A stretch of 64,000 bases of DNA from Acidobacteriota bacterium (GTDB taxonomy: Bacteria > Acidobacteriota > Vicinamibacteria > Marinacidobacterales > Marinacidobacteraceae), in assembly GCA_022826825.1 (NCBI GenBank), contig JAJDUD010000063.1, forward strand, positions 62,001 to 126,000, written 5' to 3'. Position numbers and translations under genes: made by a program. Numbering within the stretch: position 1 is the stretch's first letter; each line of letters begins with the position of its first letter. Of this stretch, positions 17,356 through 26,302 are shown piece by piece. The notes under the pieces were generated by a model that saw nothing but the letters and a program-made list of their open reading frames with translations, did not search any database and was not told where the DNA came from.

Positions 17356-20036
17356 CCTCCCCGCCGGGCACCGGCGCCGAACTGCGGCGGGCCTTCCTCG
17401 ATTTCTTCGCCGCCCGCGATCACCTGGTGGTCAAGAGCTCGCCGCTCGTTCCGCAGGACGACCCGACGCTGCTCTTCGCGAACGCCGGGATGAACCAGTT
17501 CAAGAACTACTTCCTGGGGCGCGAGACCCCGCCGAAACCCCGCGCGGTCAGCGTCCAGAAATGCGTCCGCGCCGGGGGCAAGCACAACGACCTCGAGAAC
17601 GTGGGCCTGACCGCCCGGCATCACACCTTCTTCGAGATGCTCGGGAACTTCTCCTTCGGGGACTACTTCAAGGAAGAGGCCGTTGCCCTCGCCTGGGAGT
17701 TCCTGACCCGGGACCTGGGGCTCGACCCGGGCCGGCTCTCCGCGTCCGTCTTCGCGGGTGACGAGACCACCCCCGCCGACGACGAGGCGCGCGCCATCTG
17801 GAAGTCGTACCTGCCCGAGGACCGGATCGCCTCGCTCCCGGCCGCCGAGAACTTCTGGTCGATGGGCGATACCGGGCCGTGCGGCCCCTGCTCCGAGATC
17901 CACTACGACCAGGGTCCCGGGTACCGCGGGGACGACCGCTATCTCGAGGTCTGGAACCTGGTATTCATGCAGTTCGACCGCGACGAGACGGGGGTCCTGA
18001 ACCCGCTGCCCGCGCCTTCGGTGGACACCGGGATGGGACTCGAGCGCCTCGCCGCGGTGCTTTCGGGGGTGGACTCGAACTACGACACCGATCTCTTCGC
18101 TCCGCTCATCCGCGCCGCCGAGAACCGCGCCTCCGGCGAGGTGGATCCCGGGACCGCACGAACGGCGGCGCGGGTGATCGCGGACCACGCGCGCGCCACC
18201 GCGTTCCTGATCGCGGACGGCGTCCTCCCGGCGAACGAGGGCCGGGGCTACGTGCTCCGCAAGATCATCCGCCGGGCGCTCCGTTTCGGGCGCAAGGCGG
18301 GAATGCCGGAACCGGTCCTGCCCGAAATCACGGCGCTCGCCATCTCCGGCATGGAAGACGCGTGGCCGGAACTGGGCCTGTCCCGGGACCTGATCCTGCG
18401 CGTCGCGGCGTTCGAGGAGGAGCGTTTCTCGGGAACGCTCTCGACGGCGATGAGCCAGCTCGACCGGGTGCTCGCCCGGGATTCGGTGCGCCGGGCCGCC
18501 GAAGTGCCCGGTGACGACGCCTTCCGCCTCTACGACACCTTCGGGCTTCCGCTCGATCTCGTGGCCGAGGTCGCGCGGGAGCACGGCATGTCGGTGGACC
18601 ACGCGGCGTTCGAGGCCCGGATGCAGGAACAGCGTGAACGCGCCCGTCAGTCGTGGAAGGGCAAGCCCGCGGCTGCTTCCACCGCCTACCGCGACTTTGC
18701 GGGCGCGGGACCGACGCGCTTTGTGGGCTATGACGGCACGCAAGCGGACGGGTGCCGGGTGCTCGCGACGCTCGCCACCGGGGAAGGAGAGGCTCCGGTC
18801 GCCGTCCCGGCGCTGCCCGAAGGCGCGGTGGGGGAACTGATTCTCGACCGGACGCCGTTTTATCCGGAGGGGGGCGGACAGGTCGGGGACCGCGGGCTGC
18901 TCCGCTCGGCGGGCGGGGTCGCGGAGGTCACCGACGCCCAGAACCGCGACGGCGTGGTGGTGCACTCGGTCCGCATGCGGGAGGGTTCCATCGGCGCCGG
19001 GGAACCGGTCGAGGCCTTCGTGGACGGGACCCGCCGCCGGGGCGCCGCGGAGCACCACACCATGACCCATCTCCTTCACGCGGCGCTCCGGGACACTCTC
19101 GGCCCGCACGTGAAACAGGCGGGCTCGCTCGTTGCCCCGGACCGGTTGCGGTTCGACTTCACCCACTTCGCCGCGCTCACCCCGACCGAAATCGAAACCA
19201 TCGAGGGCCGGGTGAACGAGCAGATCCGGGCCGACCGGGAAGTGCTCGCGAGCGTGATGCCGCTCGACGACGCGCTCTCCCGCGGCGCCCTCGCGTTCTT
19301 CGGGGACAAGTACGGCACGGAAGTCCGCGTTGTCGAGGTGCCCGAGTTCAGCATCGAGCTCTGCGGCGGCACGCATCTGGGGGCGACCGGCCAGGCCGGA
19401 CTGTTCGTCATCGTTTCCGAGGAGTCGGTCTCCGCGGGCGTCCGCCGGGTCGAGGCGCTCACCGGCCGGGCGGCAGTCGAACACGTGGTCCGCGGACGGC
19501 GTCTCCTCGGCGACATCGGACGGGCGGCGAAGACGCGTCCCGAGGACGTCGCCGGGAAGGTCGAGAAGCTGCGCTCCGACCTGAAACGGATGCAGCGCGA
19601 GGTGGAGCACCTCCAGGACCGGCTGGCGGTCGGCGGGACAGGCCCGTCACTCCGTGCCCCGGCCGGCGGAGTGGCTGACCCGGACACCGAGGAGATCGCC
19701 GGCGTCCGGGTGTGGATGCCGGCCCCCTTCGACGGGGTTTCCAAGAACGAACACCGGCGCCTCATGGACGCGTTTCGCGACCGGCAGGACGGGAGCCCCT
19801 GGGTTGCGGTCTCGGCCGCCGTCCGCGGCGGCCGCGCCGCGGTCATCCTGGGGGTCTCTCCCGAGGTCGCCGAGCGCCTGCCGGCCGACCGGCTGCTCCG
19901 TGAGGCGGCGGCGGCCATCAAGGGGCGCGCCGGCGGCCGCGCCGACCGCGCCGAGGGAGGCGGCCCGGATCCGGGAGGGCTCCCCGCCCTCAACGACCAC
20001 GTCCGGGACGCCGTCCGCAGCGCGTTCGGAAACTGA
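17352..20036 (+). CDS. alaS: Alanyl-tRNA synthetase
   Basis: Charges tRNA-Ala and edits mischarged Ser/Gly. Full length at 894 aa. The class II catalytic core has HLVVKSSPLVPQDDPTLLFANAGM and RHHTFFEMLGNFSFGDYFK. The editing domain carries the zinc/catalytic motifs HHTMTHLLHAAL and CGGTHL. The C-terminal DHHA1-like domain starts around residue 760. The editing-site motif reads GATGQAG, where the family often has TGEIG. Convergent with the transporter gene on the other strand. Confidence 0.97.
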   Translation: MTSPPGTGAELRRAFLDFFAARDHLVVKSSPLVPQDDPTLLFANAGMNQFKNYFLGRETPPKPRAVSVQKCVRAGGKHNDLENVGLTARHHTFFEMLGNFSFGDYFKEEAVALAWEFLTRDLGLDPGRLSASVFAGDETTPADDEARAIWKSYLPEDRIASLPAAENFWSMGDTGPCGPCSEIHYDQGPGYRGDDRYLEVWNLVFMQFDRDETGVLNPLPAPSVDTGMGLERLAAVLSGVDSNYDTDLFAPLIRAAENRASGEVDPGTARTAARVIADHARATAFLIADGVLPANEGRGYVLRKIIRRALRFGRKAGMPEPVLPEITALAISGMEDAWPELGLSRDLILRVAAFEEERFSGTLSTAMSQLDRVLARDSVRRAAEVPGDDAFRLYDTFGLPLDLVAEVAREHGMSVDHAAFEARMQEQRERARQSWKGKPAAASTAYRDFAGAGPTRFVGYDGTQADGCRVLATLATGEGEAPVAVPALPEGAVGELILDRTPFYPEGGGQVGDRGLLRSAGGVAEVTDAQNRDGVVVHSVRMREGSIGAGEPVEAFVDGTRRRGAAEHHTMTHLLHAALRDTLGPHVKQAGSLVAPDRLRFDFTHFAALTPTEIETIEGRVNEQIRADREVLASVMPLDDALSRGALAFFGDKYGTEVRVVEVPEFSIELCGGTHLGATGQAGLFVIVSEESVSAGVRRVEALTGRAAVEHVVRGRRLLGDIGRAAKTRPEDVAGKVEKLRSDLKRMQREVEHLQDRLAVGGTGPSLRAPAGGVADPDTEEIAGVRVWMPAPFDGVSKNEHRRLMDAFRDRQDGSPWVAVSAAVRGGRAAVILGVSPEVAERLPADRLLREAAAAIKGRAGGRADRAEGGGPDPGGLPALNDHVRDAVRSAFGN

Positions 20037-20039
20037 CCG

Positions 20040-20057
20040 CCGCTCGTCTCGGAGCGG
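20040..20057. terminator. Candidate bidirectional hairpin between convergent genes
   Basis: A 6-bp GC-rich stem (CCGCTC/GAGCGG) with a 6-nt loop fills the 25-nt gap between alaS and the queuosine transporter gene. It has no T-tract, so rho-independent activity is uncertain. Confidence 0.3.
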
Positions 20058-20061
20058 GCGT

Positions 20062-20787
20062 TCAGAAAATCCCGCGGCGCTCCCGCGTTTCGGCTTCGGG
20101 CGTCTCCTCGATGCCGAGCCGGTTCTTCATGAACCAGACCGCCCCGTAGACCAGCGGGGTGTCGACGACCGCCACGAACCACTTGAAGACCACGCCGTTC
20201 GCGATCAGGACGGGCAGCCGCTCCATCGTGATCTCCTCGGCCCCGAGCAGGGCGAGCACGGTGTTCACGAGGACGGTGTCCACCAGTTGCGAGGTGAACG
20301 TGGAGGCGTTGTTCCGGAGCCACAGATGGCGGCCCCGGGTCCTTCGCTTCCAGTAGTGGAACAGCCGGATGTCGAGATACTGCGCCCCCAGGTAGGCGCA
20401 CATGGACGCGGTCACCGCGACCCCCTGGATCCCGAAGACGAGTTCGAACGTGGCGTCGTCCACGGCGCTCCAGCTCGCCGCGGGCAGCACGTTCGAGAGC
20501 ATCACCAGTCCCACCACGAACACGCTGGCGAAGAAGCCGGCGGTCACCAGCTGGCTCACCCGCCGGCGGCCGTAGAACTCCGACAGCACGTCGGTGCAGA
20601 TGAAGGTGACCGGGTAGGCGAGGATCCCGACCGAGAGTTCCATCTGCGGGTTCAGGCCGATCAGGCCGAGAGCGGGGATCTCCCAGACGAAGAACTTCCG
20701 GAAGATGAGGTTGCAGGCGATGAGCGCCGCGATGAAGACCGCCGCGAGAGTCAGGAAGACCTGCTCGCGGACGCGCGGGTTTTCCAC
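20062..20787 (-). CDS. yhhQ: Queuosine precursor transporter (YhhQ/VUT family)
   Basis: A polytopic inner-membrane protein of 241 aa with about six hydrophobic segments. Characteristic features are IACNLIFRKFF near the first helix and the TDVLSEFYGRRR motif after the second, which defines the vitamin-uptake-transporter/YhhQ family that imports queuosine precursors. It starts 6 nt after the N-carbamoylputrescine amidase stop, so the two are probably co-transcribed, without an evident metabolic link. No queuosine synthesis gene is visible in the window. Confidence 0.9.
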   Translation of the reverse strand: MENPRVREQVFLTLAAVFIAALIACNLIFRKFFVWEIPALGLIGLNPQMELSVGILAYPVTFICTDVLSEFYGRRRVSQLVTAGFFASVFVVGLVMLSNVLPAASWSAVDDATFELVFGIQGVAVTASMCAYLGAQYLDIRLFHYWKRRTRGRHLWLRNNASTFTSQLVDTVLVNTVLALLGAEEITMERLPVLIANGVVFKWFVAVVDTPLVYGAVWFMKNRLGIEETPEAETRERRGIF

Positions 20788-20793
20788 GGCCGG

Positions 20794-21681
20794 CTAACGC
20801 CCTTTCCCGGGGTCGGGCGCTACCCGGAGCAGGCCGCCGTAGGTGTCCGTCCGCCGATCCCGGAAGAACTGGAGGAGCTCTCGCAGTTCCCGGTTCCTGC
20901 CGAAGTCGAGATCGGCGAACACGATGTCCGGATCGGCGCCCGCCTGGGCGATCACCTCGCCGAAGGGGTCGCACACGAAGGTCCCGCCGTAGTACGTCAT
21001 CGGCCCCTCCACCCCCACCCGGTTCGGGGCCCCGACGAAGACGCCGTTCGCGATGGCGTGGCCGCGCATGACCGTCCTCCAGGCGTCCTCCGACGAATAG
21101 CCCGGACGATCCGGCTCGCTGCCGATCGCCGTCGGGAACAGCAGCAGGTCGGCGCCGCCGAGGGCGAGCAGCCGGGCGGTCTCGGGGAACCACGAATCCC
21201 AGCAGACGCCGACCCCGATCCGGCCGAAGGCGGTGTCCCAGACGGGATACCCGGAGTCGCCCGGGGTGAAGTAGTACTTCTCGTGGTAGCCGGGTCCGTC
21301 CGGGATGTGGTTCTTGCGGTAGCGGCCCAACAGCGTGCCGTCGGCGTCGTAGAGCAGCGCCGCGTTGAAAAGCACGCCGGGCGCCCCTTCCTCGAAGACC
21401 GGCGCCACCAGCACGATCCCGAGTTCGGCGGCCAGCCGACCGAGTTCGTCCACCCGGCCCGACGGTTGCCGCTCCGCGAGCCGCCAGCATTCGACCGCGA
21501 CCCGCCGCGGGAAGTACGGGAGATCATAGAGTTCGGGCAGGCACACGATCTGCGCGCCACCGGCCGCCGCAGCGCGCACGGCCTCCACAGCGCCCCGGTG
21601 GGCGGCGTCCCGCTCGGGCTCGATCGCCCGCTGGATCAAGGCCAGGCGAGCGCGTCCGCCCGGTTGCCGTTCAGCGTGCAT
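20794..21681 (-). CDS. aguB: N-carbamoylputrescine amidase
   Basis: A nitrilase-superfamily hydrolase that converts N-carbamoylputrescine to putrescine, CO2 and ammonia. The catalytic triad is visible: Glu50 in CLPELYDLPYF, Lys123 in RYRKNHIPD and Cys160 in GVGVCWDSWFPE. The substrate-specific strings YHEKYYFTPGD and FRDRRTDTYGG match AguB closely. 295 aa. Together with the agmatine deiminase two genes upstream on the same strand, it completes the agmatine-to-putrescine route. The upstream sequence shows TTGACG and a poor -10 (CAGAAT) close to the ATG. Confidence 0.93.
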   Translation of the reverse strand: MHAERQPGGRARLALIQRAIEPERDAAHRGAVEAVRAAAAGGAQIVCLPELYDLPYFPRRVAVECWRLAERQPSGRVDELGRLAAELGIVLVAPVFEEGAPGVLFNAALLYDADGTLLGRYRKNHIPDGPGYHEKYYFTPGDSGYPVWDTAFGRIGVGVCWDSWFPETARLLALGGADLLLFPTAIGSEPDRPGYSSEDAWRTVMRGHAIANGVFVGAPNRVGVEGPMTYYGGTFVCDPFGEVIAQAGADPDIVFADLDFGRNRELRELLQFFRDRRTDTYGGLLRVAPDPGKGR

Positions 21682-21757
21682 GGGCCAATTCTGCCGTCAA
21701 TGGGCGCTTCGGCGAACCCCGGGGAAGTTCCGCACGGTGACGTCCGAATGGCACGGA

Positions 21758-23137
21758 TCAAGCCGCCAGCAGGCCGAGGACCGTGAATCCCGCGAGTGCC
21801 GCCCCGGCGCCGATGAGGGCATACGGGAACTGTGTTCGGACGTGCTCCATGATGGAACACCCCGCGCTGCGCGCGGCGAGGACGGTGGCGTCACCGTAGA
21901 AGCAGGCGTGGGATCCGAAGGCGCCCGCAGAGACCAGCGCCCCGAGCGTCAGCGGCAGCGGAGCTCCCAGCTCCGCCGCGAGCCCGACCACCACGGGCAT
22001 GCTGACGGTGTACGCCCCCCAGAACGATCCGGTGGCGAACGCCACGCCAGAGAGGACGACGAAGACGAGCGCCGGAAGCATCCAGGCGCTCGCGATGGGC
22101 TGAACGCTGCCGATGACGAACCCGGTCAGCCCGAGGGCGGCGTTCACGTCCCGCAGGATGAAGGAGATGAGCACGATCCCGAGGGGATAGACCATCTTCT
22201 CCATGCCCAGGAAGGCGCCGTCGGCGACGGGGCCCAGACCGCCGGCCGGCCGCACCAGCGCGGTCAGCAGCAGGGCGACCCCCAGGGCGGTCACCACGCC
22301 GAAGAGCGCATCGCCGCCGAGCGCCAGCGTCGCCGCGGGCAGGGTCAGGATCGGCAAAAGGAAAGCCGGGGTCCGGAGGCCGGGACGCGCCGGCGCCTGG
22401 CCGGCGGGCGGTTCGAGACTCTCGTCAAGGGCAGCGGTCGCCGGGACGGCTCCCGAACGGAGTTCGCGCTCGGCAGCCGCCATCGGTCCGAGATCGCGGA
22501 CGGCCCCCAGGATGACTGCGAGCACCAGCAGGATCGCGAACCACGGGTAGAGGAGATAGGGGATGAGGGAGATGTAGAGCTCGGTCCCGCCGCCCGCCGC
22601 CGCGAGCCCGTTCTGCTCAAGCAGGCCGGCGATGAAGACCGTCCACGTCGAAGCGGGAATCAGCACGCAGATGGGCGCCGCCGTGCTGTCCACGACGTAG
22701 GCGAGGCGAGCCCGGGAGATGCCCATCCGGTCCGCCGCCCCCCGAAACGCCGCCCCCACCGCCAAAGCGTTCAGATAGTCGTCCACGAAGGTCACGACGC
22801 CGAGTCCGAAGGCGCCCAACAGGACCCCGCGGCGGGTGCGGAGCCGCCGGGAGAGCGCCTCGCCGAAGGCTCTCGATCCGCCGGCGCGGGCCAGGATGCC
22901 GATGAGGGCCCCGAAGAGCATCACCACCAGGACGACCCAGACGCTCGCCGGCTCGGCCATCACCGACTGGGCGTTTTCGAGAAACGCCCCCAGGAAGCCC
23001 CCCCGCGAGAGCATGAGGTGGCCGAGCAGCGATCCGAAGATCAGGGCTTCCAGAGGGCGGCGGGTCCATACCGCAAGCCCCAGAACCGCGAGGCTGGGAA
23101 CCAGGCTGAGCGCGCCCCAACCCTCCGGACCCGTCAC
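21758..23137 (-). CDS. Na+/H+ antiporter NhaC family transporter
   Basis: A polytopic membrane protein with about 11-12 hydrophobic segments. NhaC-type features include FVDDYLNALAVGAAFR, DSTAAPICVLIPASTW, and the later LSGVAFATGSFWGAYTVSMPV and GSHACFYGDATVLAA. GTG at 23137 gives 459 aa and begins shortly before the first helix. Longer in-frame versions run into the 3' end of the deiminase gene. It lies between aguA and aguB on the same strand. Related transporters carry amino acids or amines in exchange for cations, so a role in moving a polyamine-pathway compound is possible but unproven. Confidence 0.87.
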   Translation of the reverse strand: MTGPEGWGALSLVPSLAVLGLAVWTRRPLEALIFGSLLGHLMLSRGGFLGAFLENAQSVMAEPASVWVVLVVMLFGALIGILARAGGSRAFGEALSRRLRTRRGVLLGAFGLGVVTFVDDYLNALAVGAAFRGAADRMGISRARLAYVVDSTAAPICVLIPASTWTVFIAGLLEQNGLAAAGGGTELYISLIPYLLYPWFAILLVLAVILGAVRDLGPMAAAERELRSGAVPATAALDESLEPPAGQAPARPGLRTPAFLLPILTLPAATLALGGDALFGVVTALGVALLLTALVRPAGGLGPVADGAFLGMEKMVYPLGIVLISFILRDVNAALGLTGFVIGSVQPIASAWMLPALVFVVLSGVAFATGSFWGAYTVSMPVVVGLAAELGAPLPLTLGALVSAGAFGSHACFYGDATVLAARSAGCSIMEHVRTQFPYALIGAGAALAGFTVLGLLAA

Positions 23138-23195
23138 GGGCGAAGAGCTCTCGGGGAGCGTTCGCTGCCGCTGCCCACGCCGTGGTTTCGCCTCC

Positions 23196-24578
23196 CTAAG
23201 GTCGGCGATGCCGGCCGGAGGCCGGCGCTCCGACGCGTTCCGGCTCCTGCTGGAGGATGCAGTGGATTCCGCCACCTCCGAGATTCACGGCCATCGCGTC
23301 GAGGGCCAGCACCTCGCGGCCCGGAAACACGTCGCGCAGGATGGTGAGCGCGCGTTCGTCCTTCTCCCTGAGAGTCTCCGGCATTCCCGGCTTCCAGTAT
23401 TTCTGGGCCAGCACGAGTTCGTTGGTCACCTGGAAGTTCAGGTAGCTCGCCGCGGCGACCACCCTGATTTCATCGTCCGGCTCGATCGAGGATCCGTCCT
23501 CGTACTCGAGCGGCTGGATGTAGTCGAACACCCCGTCTCCGGCCCGCATCGTGTCGAAGAGGGAGTCCGGCGCGGGCACCCGCACGATGCGGAAGGGATT
23601 TCCGTCCTGATCCGTCGCGGCGCTCAACCTGCGGAAGCTCTCCTCGAGCCGTTCGTAGCTGATGGCGGCGATGGGATCCGTCCGGCGTTCCTCCTCCGTG
23701 ACCTCCGCGAGCAGGATCGTCTCCGAGTCGGCGAACCGGGCGAACTCGTCCACGTGGCCGCCGGTGGTGATGACGGTGTAGACGTCCCCGGGGAGCCGCC
23801 CGCGGAAGGTGAGTTCATCCTCGGCCATGCCCTCGGCAAGCCAGATGACCTTGGAGACCCCCAGCACCCGCCGGAACTCCTCCTCCATGGCTTCGAGCGT
23901 CCACCCCGGGTTGCGCTGGAGCTCCACCGCCTCCACGGCGAGCATCACGCCCTTGCCGTTGAACTCGCGGGATCCGCCCTCGCTGATGAGCGCCGACTTC
24001 TCCACCTCCAGCCCGAGCAGGCCGGCGACGCGCCGGTCCACCGCTTCCTCGAGCCGCGAGTTCGGGCTCTGGGGCGACTCGTAGCCCCACATGTTGAACC
24101 CGAAGTCGGCGATCCGGAGCCCCCCGCGATCACCACGGAGAAAGATGGGCCCCATGTCCCGCATCCAGACATCGCCATGCGGCACGCGGTGGATGGTCAC
24201 GTGGCCGTCGGGAACCGCCTCGCGGCGAAAGCGCTCGCGGATGGCCGCCGCTTCGCCGTCATCCTGGGCCAGCAGGTCGATGGCGACCCTGCCCTCGGCG
24301 GCGCGGATGATCTCGATGAGGAGCGGCTCGGTCGGCAGCCCGCGCTTGTTCTCGTAGGTCGGCCACGCCATCCACAGGGCGCGGTGCGGTTCGAACTCGG
24401 CCGGGAACACGAAGGACTCGGCCGCGGAGCCCGTTTCCAGGGGCTCTCCGGGGGCGCTCCCACACGCGCAGATCCCGGTGAGGAGCAGGGCCGCCGCGGG
24501 ATTCAGGGCGCTGGAGGTACCGCCGGAACGCCGCACCGCCACGACTATACTCGCGGCCACACTGGATGGTGAGGGCAC
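23196..24578 (-). CDS. aguA: Agmatine deiminase with putative lipoprotein signal
   Basis: Hydrolyses agmatine to N-carbamoylputrescine and ammonia. It belongs to the PAD/guanidino-modifying family, with motifs WMAWP, VWMRDMGP, ISEGGSREFNGKG, GGHVDEFARF and the nucleophile Cys in GGGGIHCILQQEP near the C-terminus. The frame upstream of the domain encodes basic residues, then a hydrophobic stretch ending in GICACGS and a Gly/Ser/Glu-rich linker, which reads as a lipoprotein signal. Possible starts are GTG 24578, 24542 or 24536. A cytosolic form would need GTG 24410 just before FPAEFEPH. The last 11 residues and the stop come from a dispersed repeat. An exported deiminase beside a cytosolic AguB is unusual. 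Confidence 0.88.
   Translation of the reverse strand: MPSPSSVAASIVVAVRRSGGTSSALNPAAALLLTGICACGSAPGEPLETGSAAESFVFPAEFEPHRALWMAWPTYENKRGLPTEPLLIEIIRAAEGRVAIDLLAQDDGEAAAIRERFRREAVPDGHVTIHRVPHGDVWMRDMGPIFLRGDRGGLRIADFGFNMWGYESPQSPNSRLEEAVDRRVAGLLGLEVEKSALISEGGSREFNGKGVMLAVEAVELQRNPGWTLEAMEEEFRRVLGVSKVIWLAEGMAEDELTFRGRLPGDVYTVITTGGHVDEFARFADSETILLAEVTEEERRTDPIAAISYERLEESFRRLSAATDQDGNPFRIVRVPAPDSLFDTMRAGDGVFDYIQPLEYEDGSSIEPDDEIRVVAAASYLNFQVTNELVLAQKYWKPGMPETLREKDERALTILRDVFPGREVLALDAMAVNLGGGGIHCILQQEPERVGAPASGRHRRP
23207..23231. repeat. REP-like palindrome, copy 2
   Basis: GCCGGCCGGAGGCCGGC (7-bp stem, 3-nt loop) is followed by GCTCC. The flanking TTTCGCCTCC (23186-23195) and GTCGGCGATG match copy 1. 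It overlaps the 3' end of the agmatine deiminase gene and supplies its stop codon. Confidence 0.65.
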
Positions 24579-24581
24579 CGG

Positions 24582-24899
24582 GTGGCAGACGGCATCAAGA
24601 GCGACGAGTTCTTTCGCACCGCCGCCCTGGCGTCGGTCGCCCCTCCTGAGGGGGAGACCCGGACCCGGAACCTCCTGGCGGCCCGCAAGGTGCTCGGAAC
24701 CTACACGCTGCGGGTCGTGGAGACCGCCAGAAGCGAGGCCGAAGCGCAGCCTGGGGATTCTTCCGGCGAAGGAGCCGCCTGTCCCCTCCGTCCCGACGAG
24801 CCGCGAGACGGTCTTCCGGACGGCAAGGCGTTCGAACTCGCTCCCGAGCGCGGAGAGCGCCTCGTCCAGGTTCCGCGGGTGTTGGGAGGCGGGTCGTGA
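24582..24899 (+). CDS. gatC: Asp-tRNA(Asn)/Glu-tRNA(Gln) amidotransferase subunit C
   Basis: A small stabilising subunit of GatCAB, 105 aa. The C-terminal part (PLRPDEPRDGLPDG, then RLVQVPRVLG) matches the GatC consensus for binding GatA. The N-terminal half is divergent. It starts at GTG 24582, only 3 nt from the longest deiminase frame on the opposite strand. A TATACT box at 24546-24551 and GTGAGG before the GTG could serve as promoter and ribosome-binding site. It overlaps gatA by 4 nt, which supports the assignment. Confidence 0.8.
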   Translation: MADGIKSDEFFRTAALASVAPPEGETRTRNLLAARKVLGTYTLRVVETARSEAEAQPGDSSGEGAACPLRPDEPRDGLPDGKAFELAPERGERLVQVPRVLGGGS

Positions 24900-26302
24900 C
24901 TCTCGCCGGGGGCGACCCCGACATCCCGCTCCCGGCCCCCGACCTCGACCTGCCGGGGGCGACGGCGGCCGCCCTCGACCGCGCCGAAGCGATCGACCGG
25001 GACATCCACGCGTTCCTTCATCTCGACCGGGACGGCGCCACCGCGGGCGCCCGCCGCCTCGAGCGGCAGCCTCCCGCCGCTCGGGGACCTCTCTTCGGAC
25101 TCCCGGTCGCGGTGAAGGACAACATCGCGGTCCGCGGTGTGCCGTCGACCTCCGGATCGGCCGTCCTCGGCGCCTACCGGGCGCCCTACGACGCCACCGT
25201 CGTGGAACGCCTCCGGGCCGCCGGCGCGGTGATTCTCGGCACCACGAACCTCGACGAGTTCGCCATGGGTTCCGCCACCACGAGCGGTTTTCGCGGCCCG
25301 ACCCGGAACCCGGTGGACCCCGAGCGCATCGTCGGCGGGTCCTCGGGAGGTCCGGCGGCGGCCGTCGCCTCCGGTGCCGTCCCGGTAGCCCTCGGAACCG
25401 ATACCGGGGGCTCGGTCCGCCTCCCGGCGGCGCACACCGGGATCTTCGGGATCCGCCCCACCTACGGGCGCATCTCCCGGTTCGGGATCACGGCCTACGC
25501 ATCGTCCTTCGATCAGGTCGGCTGTCTCGCAACGAATCCCACGGATCTCGGGCGGGTCCTCTCGGTCATCTCCGGGGCCGACCCCCGCGATGCGACCAGC
25601 GTCGATCGGGAGGTCCCGGATTTCGCCGCGGCTGCCGCCCGTCCCGCCTTCCCCCGCAACGTCATGGCGGCCAGCGAAGAGGACATCGCGATTCTGGACC
25701 CCCCGTCCCGGGCGGCATTTTCCCGGACGCTCCGCCGTTTCGAAGCGGGAGGAGCGACGATCCAACGCTTCCGGCTGCCGGAAGCGGTCACCACCATCTC
25801 CGCCTACTACGTGCTGGTCTGTGCGGAAGCCAGCTCAAACCTCGCTCGCTTCGACGGCATGCGCTACGGCAGCCGCGTGGAGGGTGACGGAACGCTGGCC
25901 GAGGCGTTTCGCGCGAGCCGGACGGCCGGGTTCGGAGACGAGGTGCGACTGCGGATCCTGCTGGGTACCACGGTGCTCTCGCAGGGCTACCGGGATGCCA
26001 TCTACGCGGCGGCGACCGCGGCGCGGAAAGCGATCAGGAACCGGCTGCTCGGCCACTTTGACCAAGGGGATTTCCTGCTGATCCCCATTGCCAGGACGGC
26101 GCCCCGGCGGCTGTCCGATCCGGTCGAGGCGGGCGAAGACTACGACGGGGACCGGTTCACCATCCTGGCTTCACTGGCCGGACTTCCCGCACTCGCGATC
26201 CCCGCCGGCGAACGGGAGGGGCTCCCCTTCGGGGTCGAACTGATCGCGCCTCCCTGGGAGGAGGCCGCGCTCCTTTCGGCAGCCGCCGCCCTGGCGGACT
26301 AG
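24896..26302 (+). CDS. gatA: Asp-tRNA(Asn)/Glu-tRNA(Gln) amidotransferase subunit A
   Basis: An amidase-signature enzyme that releases ammonia from glutamine for transamidation of misacylated tRNA. The Ser-cisSer-Lys triad is visible: Lys in VAVKDNIAV, cis-Ser in GGSSGGPAAAV, and the nucleophile Ser in LGTDTGGSVRLPA. 468 aa. The residue after GGSSGG is Pro where Ser is usual. GTG start within the gatC stop (GTGA). The last 4 nt overlap the convergent thiL stop. gatB is not adjacent. Confidence 0.93.
   Translation: MTLAGGDPDIPLPAPDLDLPGATAAALDRAEAIDRDIHAFLHLDRDGATAGARRLERQPPAARGPLFGLPVAVKDNIAVRGVPSTSGSAVLGAYRAPYDATVVERLRAAGAVILGTTNLDEFAMGSATTSGFRGPTRNPVDPERIVGGSSGGPAAAVASGAVPVALGTDTGGSVRLPAAHTGIFGIRPTYGRISRFGITAYASSFDQVGCLATNPTDLGRVLSVISGADPRDATSVDREVPDFAAAAARPAFPRNVMAASEEDIAILDPPSRAAFSRTLRRFEAGGATIQRFRLPEAVTTISAYYVLVCAEASSNLARFDGMRYGSRVEGDGTLAEAFRASRTAGFGDEVRLRILLGTTVLSQGYRDAIYAAATAARKAIRNRLLGHFDQGDFLLIPIARTAPRRLSDPVEAGEDYDGDRFTILASLAGLPALAIPAGEREGLPFGVELIAPPWEEAALLSAAAALAD

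Noticed and set aside
16971-19610. 879-aa minus-strand frame opposite alaS
   Set aside because: Antisense of the alanyl-tRNA synthetase gene with no recognisable motif.
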